DNA of 64,000 nucleotides from Adhaeribacter terrigena (GTDB lineage Bacteria; Bacteroidota; Bacteroidia; Cytophagales; Hymenobacteraceae). Shown here piece by piece: positions 37,835 to 48,231 of this stretch (position 1 is the first letter of the stretch; each line of letters opens with the position of its first letter). The notes under the pieces were generated by a model. That model was not told the DNA's origin and made no database searches. It was given only the letters and a program-made list of their open reading frames with translations. The stretch lies in assembly GCF_016623615.1 (NCBI RefSeq), contig NZ_JAEHFX010000001.1, positions 62,001 through 126,000 of the forward strand. The letters run 5' to 3'. Position numbers and translations under genes: made by a program.

Positions 37835-37863
37835 TACTTTTTCAGCCATTTTAGATACCGTTT
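37835..37863 (+). repeat. 29-bp boundary repeat BE18
   Basis: ACTTTTTCAGCC at the left, ATACCGTTTT at the right, 29 bp, ending 11 bp before the dapF ATG. Confidence 0.8.
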
Positions 37864-37874
37864 TTAATTAATCG

Positions 37875-38657
37875 ATGAATATAAATTTCTATAAATACCA
37901 GGGCACCGGCAACGATTTCGTGATGATAGACGACCGCGATGAAAAATTTCCGGTGGAAGATCAGCAGTTGGTCGCACATTTGTGTCACCGCCGCTTTGGC
38001 ATTGGCGCCGATGGTCTGATTCTGCTGCGCAACAAAGCCGGCTACGATTTCGAAATGGTGTATTTTAACGCTGACGGCCGCCTGGGTTCCATGTGCGGCA
38101 ACGGCGGAAGATGCACCGTAGCGTTCGCAAAATTCCTGGGCGTTATTCAAAACCAAACCAGATTCTTAGCCGCCGACGGTGACCACGAAGCAACAATTGA
38201 AAACGGTCTGGTTTCGCTGAAAATGAACGAAGTGAATAGCGTGGAATGCGGTACTGATTTTTATTTTATGAACACCGGCTCGCCGCATTACGTAACTTTC
38301 GGCGAAAATGTAGCGCAGGAAAACGTGTTCGAAAAAGGCCGCAGCATTCGTTACAACGAGCGTTTCAAACAGGAAGGCACCAACGTGAATTTCGCCGAAA
38401 TGCGCCCCGATAAAAGCCTTTACATCCGGACCTACGAACGCGGCGTGGAAGATGAAACGTATTCCTGCGGTACCGGCGTAACGGCCTCGGCTTTGGCAGC
38501 TTCGTTAAAAGGTCTGGAAAGCCCGGTGAAAATAGAAACGCCGGGCGGCAACCTTCAAGTTTCGTTTAAAAAACAAGGCGAACATTTTACCGATATCTAC
38601 CTCACCGGCCCCGCCGAACAGGTTTTCAAAGGCGAGTTTTTAGCTGCAAAACGGTAG
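37875..38657 (+). CDS. dapF: Diaminopimelate epimerase
   Basis: Converts LL- to meso-diaminopimelate for lysine and peptidoglycan synthesis; 260 residues. Both catalytic cysteines are present: Cys74 in MCGNGGRC and Cys198 in YSCGTGVTA, with the N-terminal YQGTGNDFVMID and NADGRLGSMC typical of the two-lobed fold. No other lysine gene is nearby. Repeat BE18 sits 11 bp upstream of the start and BE19 overlaps the stop. Confidence 0.96.
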   Translation: MNINFYKYQGTGNDFVMIDDRDEKFPVEDQQLVAHLCHRRFGIGADGLILLRNKAGYDFEMVYFNADGRLGSMCGNGGRCTVAFAKFLGVIQNQTRFLAADGDHEATIENGLVSLKMNEVNSVECGTDFYFMNTGSPHYVTFGENVAQENVFEKGRSIRYNERFKQEGTNVNFAEMRPDKSLYIRTYERGVEDETYSCGTGVTASALAASLKGLESPVKIETPGGNLQVSFKKQGEHFTDIYLTGPAEQVFKGEFLAAKR

Positions 38658-38676
38658 CGTTTTTAGCCTGGAAAGG
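38648..38676 (-). repeat. 29-bp boundary repeat BE19
   Basis: AAAACGGTAG at the left, AGCCTGGAAAGG at the right, 29 bp, overlapping the dapF stop; overlaps BE20 in the opposite orientation. Confidence 0.7.
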
Positions 38677-38686
38677 GTAACGTTTT
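38658..38686 (+). repeat. 29-bp boundary repeat BE20
   Basis: CGTTTTTAGCCTGGAAAG at the left, GTAACGTTTT at the right, 29 bp. It reuses most of BE19 on the opposite strand; a weaker copy may follow at 38691-38719. Confidence 0.6.
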
Positions 38687-38731
38687 TCTTTGCTTCCAGA
38701 GCTGGTTTAGTAGCGTTTAATACTTTAGCGG

Positions 38732-38826
38732 TCATCCCGACGACAGGAGGGATCTCACCGGACTAGTAGAAATGCCGGAGAAAATGTACTACCAACCTGA
38801 TGAGATCTCTCCTGACGTCGAGATGA
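38732..38826. repeat. REP/MITE-like inverted-repeat element B
   Basis: 26-bp arms at 38732-38757 and 38801-38826 match at about 23 of 26 positions when one is reverse-complemented; the left arm starts TCATCCCGACGACAGGAGGG. 43-bp loop. Between dapF and the GNAT gene; arms share TCATCCCGA with element A. Confidence 0.85.
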
Positions 38827-38913
38827 CGGATAAGAGATAAAACTGCTGTAATCAGGTCTTGAGTTTTAAAACAACCAATCTATCATTCACTAATTCTCTC
38901 ATTCAAAATTTCT

Positions 38914-39432
38914 ATGTTCCTTTCCTCTAAAAACATCAGCCTCCGCGCCCTCGAACCAACCGATCTGGATTTTTTGTACACGCTGGAAAACGATGCTTCG
39001 ATCTGGGAAGTGAGCAATTCGGTGGCGCCGTATTCTAAATTTATTCTGCAGAAATACCTCGAAAATGCCGCCGCCGATATTTATGAAACCCGGCAACTGC
39101 GGTTTGTGATCTCGGAAGAAACGCACGGTGCGGTAGGCGCAGTAGATCTTTTCGATTTTGAGCCGCAGCACATGCGCGCCGGGGTGGGGATTAGCGTGCT
39201 GGCCGGCTTCCGGAAAAAAAAATACGCTTCGGAGGCTCTGGAATTGTTAAAAAAATATGCCAGCGAACTGCTGAACCTGCACCAATTATACGCCAGCGTG
39301 CCCGAAGATAATTATGCCAGCCTGCAGCTTTTTCGCAAGGCCGGTTTCGAGGAATGCGGCCTGCATAAAGACTGGCTTCGCACTTCCGAAGGCTGGAAAA
39401 GCGTGATCGAATTTCAACTCATTTTTTCGTAA
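38914..39432 (+). CDS. GNAT family N-acetyltransferase
   Basis: 172 residues. Strand-helix order of RimJ-like GNATs: LRALEPTDLDFLYTLEND at the N-terminus, GAVGAVDLFDFEPQH, the acetyl-CoA loop GISVLAGFRKKKYASEAL and the C-terminal FRKAGFEECGLHKDW. Related SpeG/RimJ-type proteins acetylate polyamines or protein N-termini; the acceptor here is unknown. Stands alone after repeat element B. Confidence 0.85.
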   Translation: MFLSSKNISLRALEPTDLDFLYTLENDASIWEVSNSVAPYSKFILQKYLENAAADIYETRQLRFVISEETHGAVGAVDLFDFEPQHMRAGVGISVLAGFRKKKYASEALELLKKYASELLNLHQLYASVPEDNYASLQLFRKAGFEECGLHKDWLRTSEGWKSVIEFQLIFS

Positions 39433-39558
39433 CCAAAAGCCCGGATTTAAATTATTGCCGGAATATGAAGTGTTAAATGTCCGGCTTTAAAGCTCTGAAT
39501 CGCCTTCTTTTTATTTTATTATTTAAGCGTTTCCTGCCGATTTTTTCGGTTAATAACT

Positions 39559-39587
39559 AAAACGCTATCCTTTTTCAATTAAAAACT
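39559..39587 (-). repeat. 29-bp boundary repeat BE21
   Basis: AAAACGCTAT at the left, AAAAACT at the right, 29 bp; its right arm forms the left stem of the following hairpin, and a decayed mirror copy starts at 39603. Confidence 0.75.
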
Positions 39588-39609
39588 GCTTCTGCTTTTT
39601 GCAGTTTTT
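39581..39609. terminator. Hairpin between GNAT gene and glycosyltransferase
   Basis: AAAAACTGC (39581-39589) pairs with GCAGTTTTT (39601-39609); the A and T tracts are part of the stem. Probable terminator. Confidence 0.65.
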
Positions 39610-39920
39610 CTGCGGCTGTAAGTACCTGCCGCTTCTCCAGCTTCACACTTCTCTTCTATTTATCGCAACACTGCGGGTAAGCCTTCATTACACATTTCCT
39701 GATAAACCTGGCTATGATTCCGGTGTATACAATTCTTAACAAAGGGAATGTAGATTTCACGCGCTAAATACACCAATTTACAGTTTTTATGAAATTTCTG
39801 TAGCCCTTTTTGCGGTCTGAACGTATGCTGTTTTCTATGGCCTTTTGGACTTTTCTGTCTTCCTCGGCTAGCCAACCAAAACAGAATAAACCAGTTTCTG
39901 ACTAAATTTCGTATCACGCT

Positions 39921-41165
39921 ATGTATAAAGCTTCTACCGCATCACCTTCCATTCCTTCCGAAACCCTTACTGATTTTCCGACAACTGAAACCAAAAATTC
40001 CGGGACGCAATCCGTTGCAAATTCCGGCAACGCATTAAACACATTTCTAAATAATCTGCCCGATGTAGTTTGTTTTTCGCATTTGCGTTGGGATTTTGTG
40101 TATCAGCGGCCGCAGCATTTGCTTTCGCGGTTTGCCAAATACAGCCGCGTTTTTTACTTCGAAGAACCGGTTTTTTACGATAACGCCCAGCCGCATTTCG
40201 ATGTAACCACGCGCGGCGAAAATATTACGGTATTGGTCGCGCATTTACCCCACGGTTTAACGCCGCAGGAATCGGATGAGAAGCAGATCGAATTGCTAGA
40301 TGCTTTCTTAGTCGCGCAGAAAATAAACCGCTATTTGCTGTGGTATTATACGCCCATGGCGCTGGAAATTTCCCGGCAGTTGCAGCCCGAACTCACCGTT
40401 TTCGATTGCATGGATGAACTTTCGGCGTTTAAGTTTGCTCCGCCGCGGCTGCGCGAATTAGAAGCCGAAATGTTCTGGAAAGCCGACGTGGTTTTTACCG
40501 GCGGACAAAGTTTATTCGAAGCTAAAAAAGCCAGCCACGCCAACGTGCACGCCTTCCCGAGCAGCATCGATAAAGCGCATTTCGGCACAGCCCGCAAAGG
40601 TTTGGACGATCCTGCCGACCAGGCCTATATTCCGTATCCGCGCTTAGGTTTCTTCGGGGTTTTAGACGAACGTTTTGATATTGAATTGCTGGAAAACCTG
40701 GCCAACGCGCAACCTGATTGGCAGTTTATCATGATCGGCCCGGTGGTGAAAATTGATCCGGAAACGTTGCCGAAAAATGCCAATATCTATTACCTCGGCG
40801 GTAAGAAATACGAAGAATTGCCCTCGTATCTGGCCGGTTGGGATGTAGCATTATTGCCCTTCGCCGACAACGAATCGACCCGCTTCATCAGCCCTACCAA
40901 AACGCCCGAATATTTAGCCGCCGGCAAGCCCGTAGTTTCTACCCCGATCCGGGATGTGGTGCGCCCGTACGGCGAAAACAACCTGGTGCACATTGCCCGC
41001 GATGCCGCCGAATTTGAAGTGGCCATCCAGAACGCTTTGCTCCAAAACAACGACCCGGAATGGCTGCAAAAAGTAGATGCTTTTTTAGCAAATACTTCCT
41101 GGGAACAGACCTGGCAAAACATGGCGCTGCAAATGCAGAAGGCCCTGGCAGGAAAAACAAAATAA
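39921..41165 (+). CDS. Glycosyltransferase (GT4-like)
   Basis: 414 residues. The first 45 are Ser/Thr-rich and poorly conserved-looking; the start of the fold is VVCFSHLRWDFVYQRPQHLL. Two Rossmann lobes, with the donor-binding lobe near RLGFFGVLDERFDIELL and the GT-B motif PTKTPEYLAAGKPVVSTPI near residues 325-343. The next gene is UDP-galactopyranose mutase, so the donor may be UDP-galactofuranose (inference). It reads into glf after 54 bp of simple-repeat sequence. Confidence 0.88.
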   Translation: MYKASTASPSIPSETLTDFPTTETKNSGTQSVANSGNALNTFLNNLPDVVCFSHLRWDFVYQRPQHLLSRFAKYSRVFYFEEPVFYDNAQPHFDVTTRGENITVLVAHLPHGLTPQESDEKQIELLDAFLVAQKINRYLLWYYTPMALEISRQLQPELTVFDCMDELSAFKFAPPRLRELEAEMFWKADVVFTGGQSLFEAKKASHANVHAFPSSIDKAHFGTARKGLDDPADQAYIPYPRLGFFGVLDERFDIELLENLANAQPDWQFIMIGPVVKIDPETLPKNANIYYLGGKKYEELPSYLAGWDVALLPFADNESTRFISPTKTPEYLAAGKPVVSTPIRDVVRPYGENNLVHIARDAAEFEVAIQNALLQNNDPEWLQKVDAFLANTSWEQTWQNMALQMQKALAGKTK

Positions 41166-41176
41166 GCTGGAGGTCA

Positions 41177-41211
41177 CATCTTCAAATCTCCAAATTTTCA
41201 AATCTCCAAAT
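41177..41211. repeat. TTCAAATCTCCAAATT direct repeat
   Basis: Two tandem degenerate units in the short glycosyltransferase-glf gap; similar tracts occur at 61480-61508 and, inverted, at 54316-54343. Confidence 0.7.
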
Positions 41212-41219
41212 TATAGAAT

Positions 41220-42408
<1,189 letters not shown>

Positions 42409-42416
<8 letters not shown>

Positions 42417-44649
42417 ACCGGAGATCTGGGGCGGCATAGAGTGCAGCATGAACCGCGTAGGCGATAACTATTTCGGGCAGCTGGCGCGTAACGGGCATTT
42501 ATTTCGCCCCGACGACCTGGAGCTGTTTGCCGGTTTAGGTTTGAAAAAACTGCGCTACCCGCTGCTCTGGGAACAGCTCGCCCCGGAAGATCCAAACCAG
42601 ATAAACTGGGCCTGGGCCGAAGCAAATATGCACCGGTTAAAGGAGTTGAAAATTGATCCGATTGTAGGCTTGATTCACCACGGCAGCGGCCCGAAATACA
42701 CCAACTTACTCGATGAAAACTTCCCGGAAAAGCTCGCAGCGTACGCCCGGAAAGTGGCCGAAAAATTTCCTTGGGTTACTTATTATACACCCGTAAACGA
42801 ACCTTTAACCACGGCGCGTTTCAGCGGGCTTTACGGCTTGTGGTTTCCGCACGAAAGATCGGATAACGCCTGCCTGAAAATGCTGCTGAACCAGTTAAAA
42901 GGAACGGTGCTGGCCATGCGGGAAATCAGCAACATAAACCCTGCAGCCAGACTCGTGCAAACCGAAGACCTTGGCCTGACGCACAGCACCGAATCACTCG
43001 CTTACCAGGCCGAATTTGAGAATAGTCGCCGCTGGCTTACTTTCGATCTGCTCTGCGGCAAAGTAAACCAAGAGCATCCGCTCTGGGGTTATTTTCAGTG
43101 GGCGGGAATCGATGAAAAAACGGTACTGTTTTTTGCCGAAAATCCGCTGCCGCCCGATCTCATCGGCATCAATCACTACATCACGTCGGAGCGGTTTTTA
43201 GACGAAAATCTGGTGCCTTATCCGCCTCATACGCACGGCCAGAATCACCGCCACCGCTATGCCGACGTAGAAGCTGTGCGCATCGAAAACCTGGAAACGG
43301 CCGGCCCGGAAAAACTGCTGCTTGATACCTGGAACCGCTACAACTTACCCTTAGCCGTAACCGAAGTGCACCTGAATTGTACCCGCGAAGAACAAATGCG
43401 CTGGCTTCAGGAAGTATGGCAAGCCGCCGGAAATGCGCAAAAACAGGGCGCCGAAATAAAAGCCGTAACCGCCTGGTCTTTATTGGGTTCTTTCGACTGG
43501 AATTCGCTGCTGACCCAACCCAACGATCATTACGAAACCGGCATCTTCGACATTTGTTCGGAAAAGCCCCGCGCTACGGCGTTGGCTAAACAGATTAAAG
43601 CCTATGCCGGAACCGGGAAATACGCCCACGAAATTCTGAAAACGCCGGGCTGGTGGCACCGGCCGGGAAGGTTTAATTACCACTGTTTCGAATCGCAAAA
43701 CGCTATGGTTTCCGGGCAAAAAAGTCAAGGAAATAGAGCTGAAAAGATCCGGCCCATTCTGATCACCGGGGCTACCGGAACGTTGGGAAATGCCTTTGCC
43801 CGCATCTGCGAAAAACGCGGCTTAACGTACGTGCTGCTTTCCCGAAACGGTATGGATATTGCCGAAAAAAGTAGCGTGGAAAATGCCGTCCAAAAATACC
43901 AGCCCTGGGCCATTATCAACACCGCCGGCTACGTGCGCGTGGACGAAGCCGAAACCGATGCGGACCGCTGCTACCGCGAAAACACCGATGGCCCCAAAGT
44001 TTTAGCCGAAGTCTGCGCCCAAGAAAATATTCAGCTCCTTACCTTTTCTTCCGACCTGGTTTTCGGTGGCACTAAAAATACGCCTTACCTGGAAACCGAC
44101 CAACCCAACCCAACCAACGTGTACGGCAGCAGCAAACATCTGGCAGAAAAGCACGTGCTGGAAATTTTGCCGGAAGCACTTATTATTCGCACCAGCGCTT
44201 TTTTCGGCCCTTGGGACAGCTACAATTTCCTGTTTCACGCCTTAGAAACCTTGTCCCGGAATGAAGTTTTTACCGCGGCTTCCGATGCGTTCATCTCGCC
44301 AACCTACGTGCCCGATCTGGTACATACTGCTTTAGACTTGCTCCTCGATAAAGAAAAAGGCATCTGGCATGTAGCAAACCAGGGCGAAATAACCTGGGCA
44401 GATTTTGCCCGGAAAGCTGCTGATATGTTGCAGATCCAGACCGAAACCTTGGAACAAAAGCCGGTAAACGAATTTAATTTTACTGCTCAACGGCCTGCTT
44501 ATACGGTTTTAAGTTCAGCCCGTGGTAACCTGCTGCCTTCCCTGGAAGATGCGCTTGCCCGTTTTGTCAGGGATTCGGAGCATCGGGTCTGGGAAACGGT
44601 ATGGTTTGATTCTCAAAAAGTTAATGCCGAAACAGCTTCGGAATATTAG
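42409..44649 (+). CDS. Fusion of GH1-like glycosidase and RmlD-like sugar-nucleotide reductase
   Basis: 746 residues. Residues about 1-420 are a family 1 glycoside-hydrolase barrel (IWGGIECSMNRVGDNY); the acid/base Glu131 lies in TPVNEPLTT and the nucleophile Glu319 in AVTEVHL, so catalysis is plausible. Residues about 446-740 form an SDR domain of the dTDP-4-dehydrorhamnose reductase type: ITGATGTLGNAF for NADP, SSDLVFGG and the catalytic YGSSK. The linker is encoded by a copy of the 29-bp boundary repeat (43697-43725). It overlaps glf by 8 bp, forming a cassette with the glycosyltransferase for a surface glycan. Confidence 0.88.
43697..43725 (-). repeat. 29-bp boundary repeat BE22 (inside fusion linker)
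   Basis: AAAACGCTATGGTTTC at the left (16 bases identical to the reverse complement of BE8) and CAAAAAAGT at the right, exact 29 bp, translated in frame between the GH1 and RmlD domains. Confidence 0.8.
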
Positions 44650-44671
44650 TTGGAAACGATACCCTGCTTTC

Positions 44672-44700
44672 AAAACGGTATACTTTTTTAACCAAAAACC
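44672..44700 (-). repeat. 29-bp boundary repeat BE23
   Basis: AAAACGGTATAC at the left, AACCAAAAACC at the right, 29 bp, 22 bp after the fusion-gene stop. Confidence 0.65.
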
Positions 44701-44782
44701 GCAAGTTTGTCAGGTTGGCTGTTATTTAGGAGTTATGGCATTGTTTTCGAGAATCCTGCTTCCATTATTCGGAAATACCGCG

Positions 44783-44790
44783 TATTTTTG
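44783..44790 (+). promoter_or_regulatory. Candidate -7 box of secA
   Basis: TATTTTTG fits TANNTTTG, 36 bp before the secA ATG. No clear -33 element. Confidence 0.45.
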
Positions 44791-44826
44791 AGGTTATTAG
44801 CTTAGGATTCTAAAAATTAACGAAAA

Positions 44827-47800
44827 ATGTTCGATCTAATCGGAAAAACCGTCGCGAAGTTGTTTGGCACGAAGTCGGAACGGGATATTAAAGAAGTAAT
44901 GCCGTACGTAACGCGTACCAACGAGGAATACGCCAAACTTACCGGTTTATCCGACGACCAGCTGCGCCAGCGCACCAACGAAGTAAAAGCGATCATCGAT
45001 GAGCGTTTACGGCCGATTGACGAACAGATCGCGGCGTTGCATGCCCGCGTTCAGAATGAAACTTCCCTGGATATCACCCAGAAAGAAAATATTTTCGCAG
45101 AAATAGACGAGCTGGAAAAACAACGCAACAAAGACCTGGAAGTGGTGCTGTTAGAAGTATTGCCCCAGGCTTTTGCCATTGTAAAAGATACCGCCCGCCG
45201 CTATACCGAAAACGAAAAATTAGTAGTAACCGCTACCGATCTGGACCGCACTTTTGCCAGCCGCAAACCCAACGTACAGATTGAGGGCGACAAAGCGATC
45301 TGGCACAACAAATGGATGGCTGCCGGTACCGAAGTTGTCTGGAATATGGTGCATTACGACGTACAGCTGATTGGTGGTACCGTTCTGCACATGGGTAAAA
45401 TTGCCGAAATGGCGACCGGTGAAGGTAAAACCCTGGTAGCAACGCTGCCAGCTTTCTTAAATGCGCTGGCCAAACGCGGCGTGCACGTAGTAACCGTAAA
45501 CGACTACCTGGCCAAGCGTGACTCTGAATGGATGGCGCCGCTTTTCGAATTCCACGGCATTACTTTGGATTGCATTGATAAGCACCAGCCTAACTCCGAA
45601 GCCCGCCGCAACGCGTATCGCGCCGATATTACCTACGGAACGAACAACGAATTCGGCTTCGATTACCTGCGCGACAACATGGCCCGCGAACCGGAAGAAC
45701 TGGTACAGCGCAAGCACCACTTCGCCATGGTCGATGAGGTTGACTCCGTTTTAATTGACGATGCCCGTACGCCACTCATTATTTCCGGCCCGGTGCCACG
45801 CGGCGACGAACATGAATTTTATGAGCTGAAACCGCGCATTGCCATGCTGGTAGAAGCGCAGCGGAAACTGGTTAATAATTTTCTGGTTGAAGCTAAAAAA
45901 CTGATAAAAGAAGGCAATACCCAGGAAGGCGGCGTGTCTTTGTTCCGTGCCCACCGCGGTCTGCCTAAAAATAAAGCCTTAATTAAATTCCTTTCCGAAA
46001 CCGGGATCCGGGCCATTCTGCAAAAAACCGAGAACTTCTACCTGCAGGATAATTCCCGCCAGATGCCGGAAGCCGACAAACCGCTTTTCTTCACCATCGA
46101 CGAAAAGAACAACCAGATCGAGCTGACCGAAAAAGGCGTAGACCTGATTACCGCGCAAGGCGAAGATCCGAGCTTCTTTATCATGCCGGACATCGGTTCA
46201 GAAATTGCCCAAATCGAGAGTAACAAAACGCTTTCTTCTGAAGAGCAGGTTCAGGCCAAAGAAAAACTCATTTCAGATTTCTCCGAAAAGTCGCAGCGCA
46301 TTCACACCATTAACCAGTTGCTCAAGGCTTACACTTTATTCGAAAAAGATACCGAATACATTGTAACCGAAGACCATAAAGTTAAGATAGTAGATGAGCA
46401 AACCGGCCGTATCATGGAAGGCCGCCGTTACTCCGACGGTCTGCACCAGGCTATCGAAGCGAAAGAGAACGTAAACGTAGAAGACGCTACGCAAACCTAC
46501 GCCACGGTAACGCTGCAGAACTATTTCCGGATGTACCACAAACTTTGCGGTATGACCGGTACAGCTGAAACCGAAGCCGGTGAATTCTGGGAAATTTACA
46601 AACTGGACGTAGTGGTAATTCCAACCAACCGCGTTATTTCCCGCGACGACCGCCACGATAAAGTTTACAAAACGGTGCGCGAAAAATTCAACGCCGTGGC
46701 CGACGAAATTGTAGAACTGACCAAAGCCGGACGTCCGGTACTGGTAGGTACAACTTCCGTAGAAATTTCTGAATTGGTAAGCAGGATGCTGAAAATGCGC
46801 GGCATCAACCACCAGGTTCTGAACGCCAAACATCACCAGCGCGAAGCCGAAATTGTAGCCGAAGCCGGTAAACCAAGCACCGTTACCATTGCAACCAACA
46901 TGGCCGGCCGGGGTACCGATATTAAGTTAACCGCAGATAGTAAAGCCGCCGGCGGTCTGGCCATTATTGGTACCGAGCGCCACGAATCGCGCCGTGTAGA
47001 CCGCCAGTTGCGCGGTCGTGCCGGCCGTCAGGGTGACCCGGGTTCTTCGCAGTTCTTCGTTTCTTTGGAAGATAATTTAATGCGTTTGTTTGGTTCCGAC
47101 CGGATCGCGCGTTTAATGGATAGAATGGGCTTAGAGGAAGGCGAAGTAATTCAGCACTCCATGATCTCCAGCTCCATTGAGCGGGCCCAGAAAAAAGTAG
47201 AGGAAAACAACTTCGGAACGCGTAAACGTTTGCTGGAATACGACGACGTAATGAACGCGCAACGCGAGGTAGTTTACAAACGCCGCCGCAACGCTCTGCA
47301 CGGCGAACGTCTGGAACTCGATATCTGGAACATGATCTTCGACGCAAGCGAGGATATGGTGCTGAACCACAAACTTTCCAACGATTTCGAGAACTTTGAA
47401 CTGAATATTATCCGGGTTTTCGGTATCGATACCAAGATCACAGCAGAAGAACTTTCGAAGAAATCGGCCGAAGAATTAACGCAGCAACTTTACGACGAAG
47501 CCCTGCAGCATTACGTTACCAAAAACGCGCATATCCAGGAACATTCCTTCCCGGTTATCGCCGATATTCACATTAACAGCGGCCCGAATATTCAGAACAT
47601 TGCTGTGCCGTTTACCGATGGCCGCCGCGGCATTTCAGTAGTTGCCAACCTGGAAAAAACGTTCAACTCCCGTTCCAAAGAACTGATCAAGGTGATGGAG
47701 AAAACGGTGGTGCTGAACACCATAGACCAGGCCTGGACCCAACATTTGCGCCAGATGGACGACCTGAAGCAATCGGTGCAGAACGCGGTTTACGAACAGA

Positions 47801-48216
47801 AGGATCCATTGTTGGTTTACAAATTCGAGTCTTTTGAATTGTTCAAACGCATGATCGGAAAAGTGAACGAAGAGTCGGTAGCTTTCTTATCACGCGCCGA
47901 TATTCCGGTAGAGCAGCAGCAGGAAGTACACGAAGCGCCGGAACCGGTTCACGTGCCGCAACCAAAACTGACGCTTGAACACGAATCGGGTCTGAACTCT
48001 TTGGGTGCCGGTCCGGAAGACCTGATGGAAAACCAGACGCAGATCCCGCAACCGCCGCAAATGCCGAAGCAACAGCCGGTGCGCGCTACCAAAGTGGCTA
48101 ACCGCAACGAAAAAGTGAGCGTACAGTACCACGATGGCCGCGTGCTGCGCGACGTGAAATACAAAACTGTAGAAGACGATCTGCTGCACAACCGTTGCGT
48201 GCTGATCGAAGACTAA
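44827..48216 (+). CDS. secA: Preprotein translocase ATPase SecA (long form)
   Basis: Motor driving secretion through SecYEG. 1129 residues against 901 in E. coli. Walker A MATGEGKT at about residues 195-202, VNDYLAKRDSEWM, Walker B region MVDEVDSVLIDDARTPLI, and motifs MAGRGTDIKL and RRVDRQLRGRAGRQGDPG in the second nucleotide domain. An insertion of about 150 residues after LIISGPVP (about 320-500; RKLVNNFLVEAKKLIKEG through IHTINQLLKAYTLF) accounts for part of the extra length, as in other Bacteroidota. The C-terminus lacks the CXCXSG zinc tail and ends CVLIED. deoC follows after 15 bp. Confidence 0.97.
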   Translation: MFDLIGKTVAKLFGTKSERDIKEVMPYVTRTNEEYAKLTGLSDDQLRQRTNEVKAIIDERLRPIDEQIAALHARVQNETSLDITQKENIFAEIDELEKQRNKDLEVVLLEVLPQAFAIVKDTARRYTENEKLVVTATDLDRTFASRKPNVQIEGDKAIWHNKWMAAGTEVVWNMVHYDVQLIGGTVLHMGKIAEMATGEGKTLVATLPAFLNALAKRGVHVVTVNDYLAKRDSEWMAPLFEFHGITLDCIDKHQPNSEARRNAYRADITYGTNNEFGFDYLRDNMAREPEELVQRKHHFAMVDEVDSVLIDDARTPLIISGPVPRGDEHEFYELKPRIAMLVEAQRKLVNNFLVEAKKLIKEGNTQEGGVSLFRAHRGLPKNKALIKFLSETGIRAILQKTENFYLQDNSRQMPEADKPLFFTIDEKNNQIELTEKGVDLITAQGEDPSFFIMPDIGSEIAQIESNKTLSSEEQVQAKEKLISDFSEKSQRIHTINQLLKAYTLFEKDTEYIVTEDHKVKIVDEQTGRIMEGRRYSDGLHQAIEAKENVNVEDATQTYATVTLQNYFRMYHKLCGMTGTAETEAGEFWEIYKLDVVVIPTNRVISRDDRHDKVYKTVREKFNAVADEIVELTKAGRPVLVGTTSVEISELVSRMLKMRGINHQVLNAKHHQREAEIVAEAGKPSTVTIATNMAGRGTDIKLTADSKAAGGLAIIGTERHESRRVDRQLRGRAGRQGDPGSSQFFVSLEDNLMRLFGSDRIARLMDRMGLEEGEVIQHSMISSSIERAQKKVEENNFGTRKRLLEYDDVMNAQREVVYKRRRNALHGERLELDIWNMIFDASEDMVLNHKLSNDFENFELNIIRVFGIDTKITAEELSKKSAEELTQQLYDEALQHYVTKNAHIQEHSFPVIADIHINSGPNIQNIAVPFTDGRRGISVVANLEKTFNSRSKELIKVMEKTVVLNTIDQAWTQHLRQMDDLKQSVQNAVYEQKDPLLVYKFESFELFKRMIGKVNEESVAFLSRADIPVEQQQEVHEAPEPVHVPQPKLTLEHESGLNSLGAGPEDLMENQTQIPQPPQMPKQQPVRATKVANRNEKVSVQYHDGRVLRDVKYKTVEDDLLHNRCVLIED

Positions 48217-48231
48217 AAACGAAACCGGGAC

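Larger units (their letters stand above)
39433..39920. other. Intergenic region before the galactofuranose cassette
   Basis: 488 bp. The first half holds boundary repeat BE21 and a hairpin; the second half shows no recognised signal. A minus-strand ORF of 85 codons (39660-39917) is Lys/Arg/His-rich and has no family resemblance, so it is not called. Confidence 0.6.

Noticed and set aside
39660-39917. 85-codon minus-strand ORF upstream of the glycosyltransferase gene
   Set aside because: Basic composition with no family resemblance, no promoter and no neighbours in the same direction; most likely a chance ORF.
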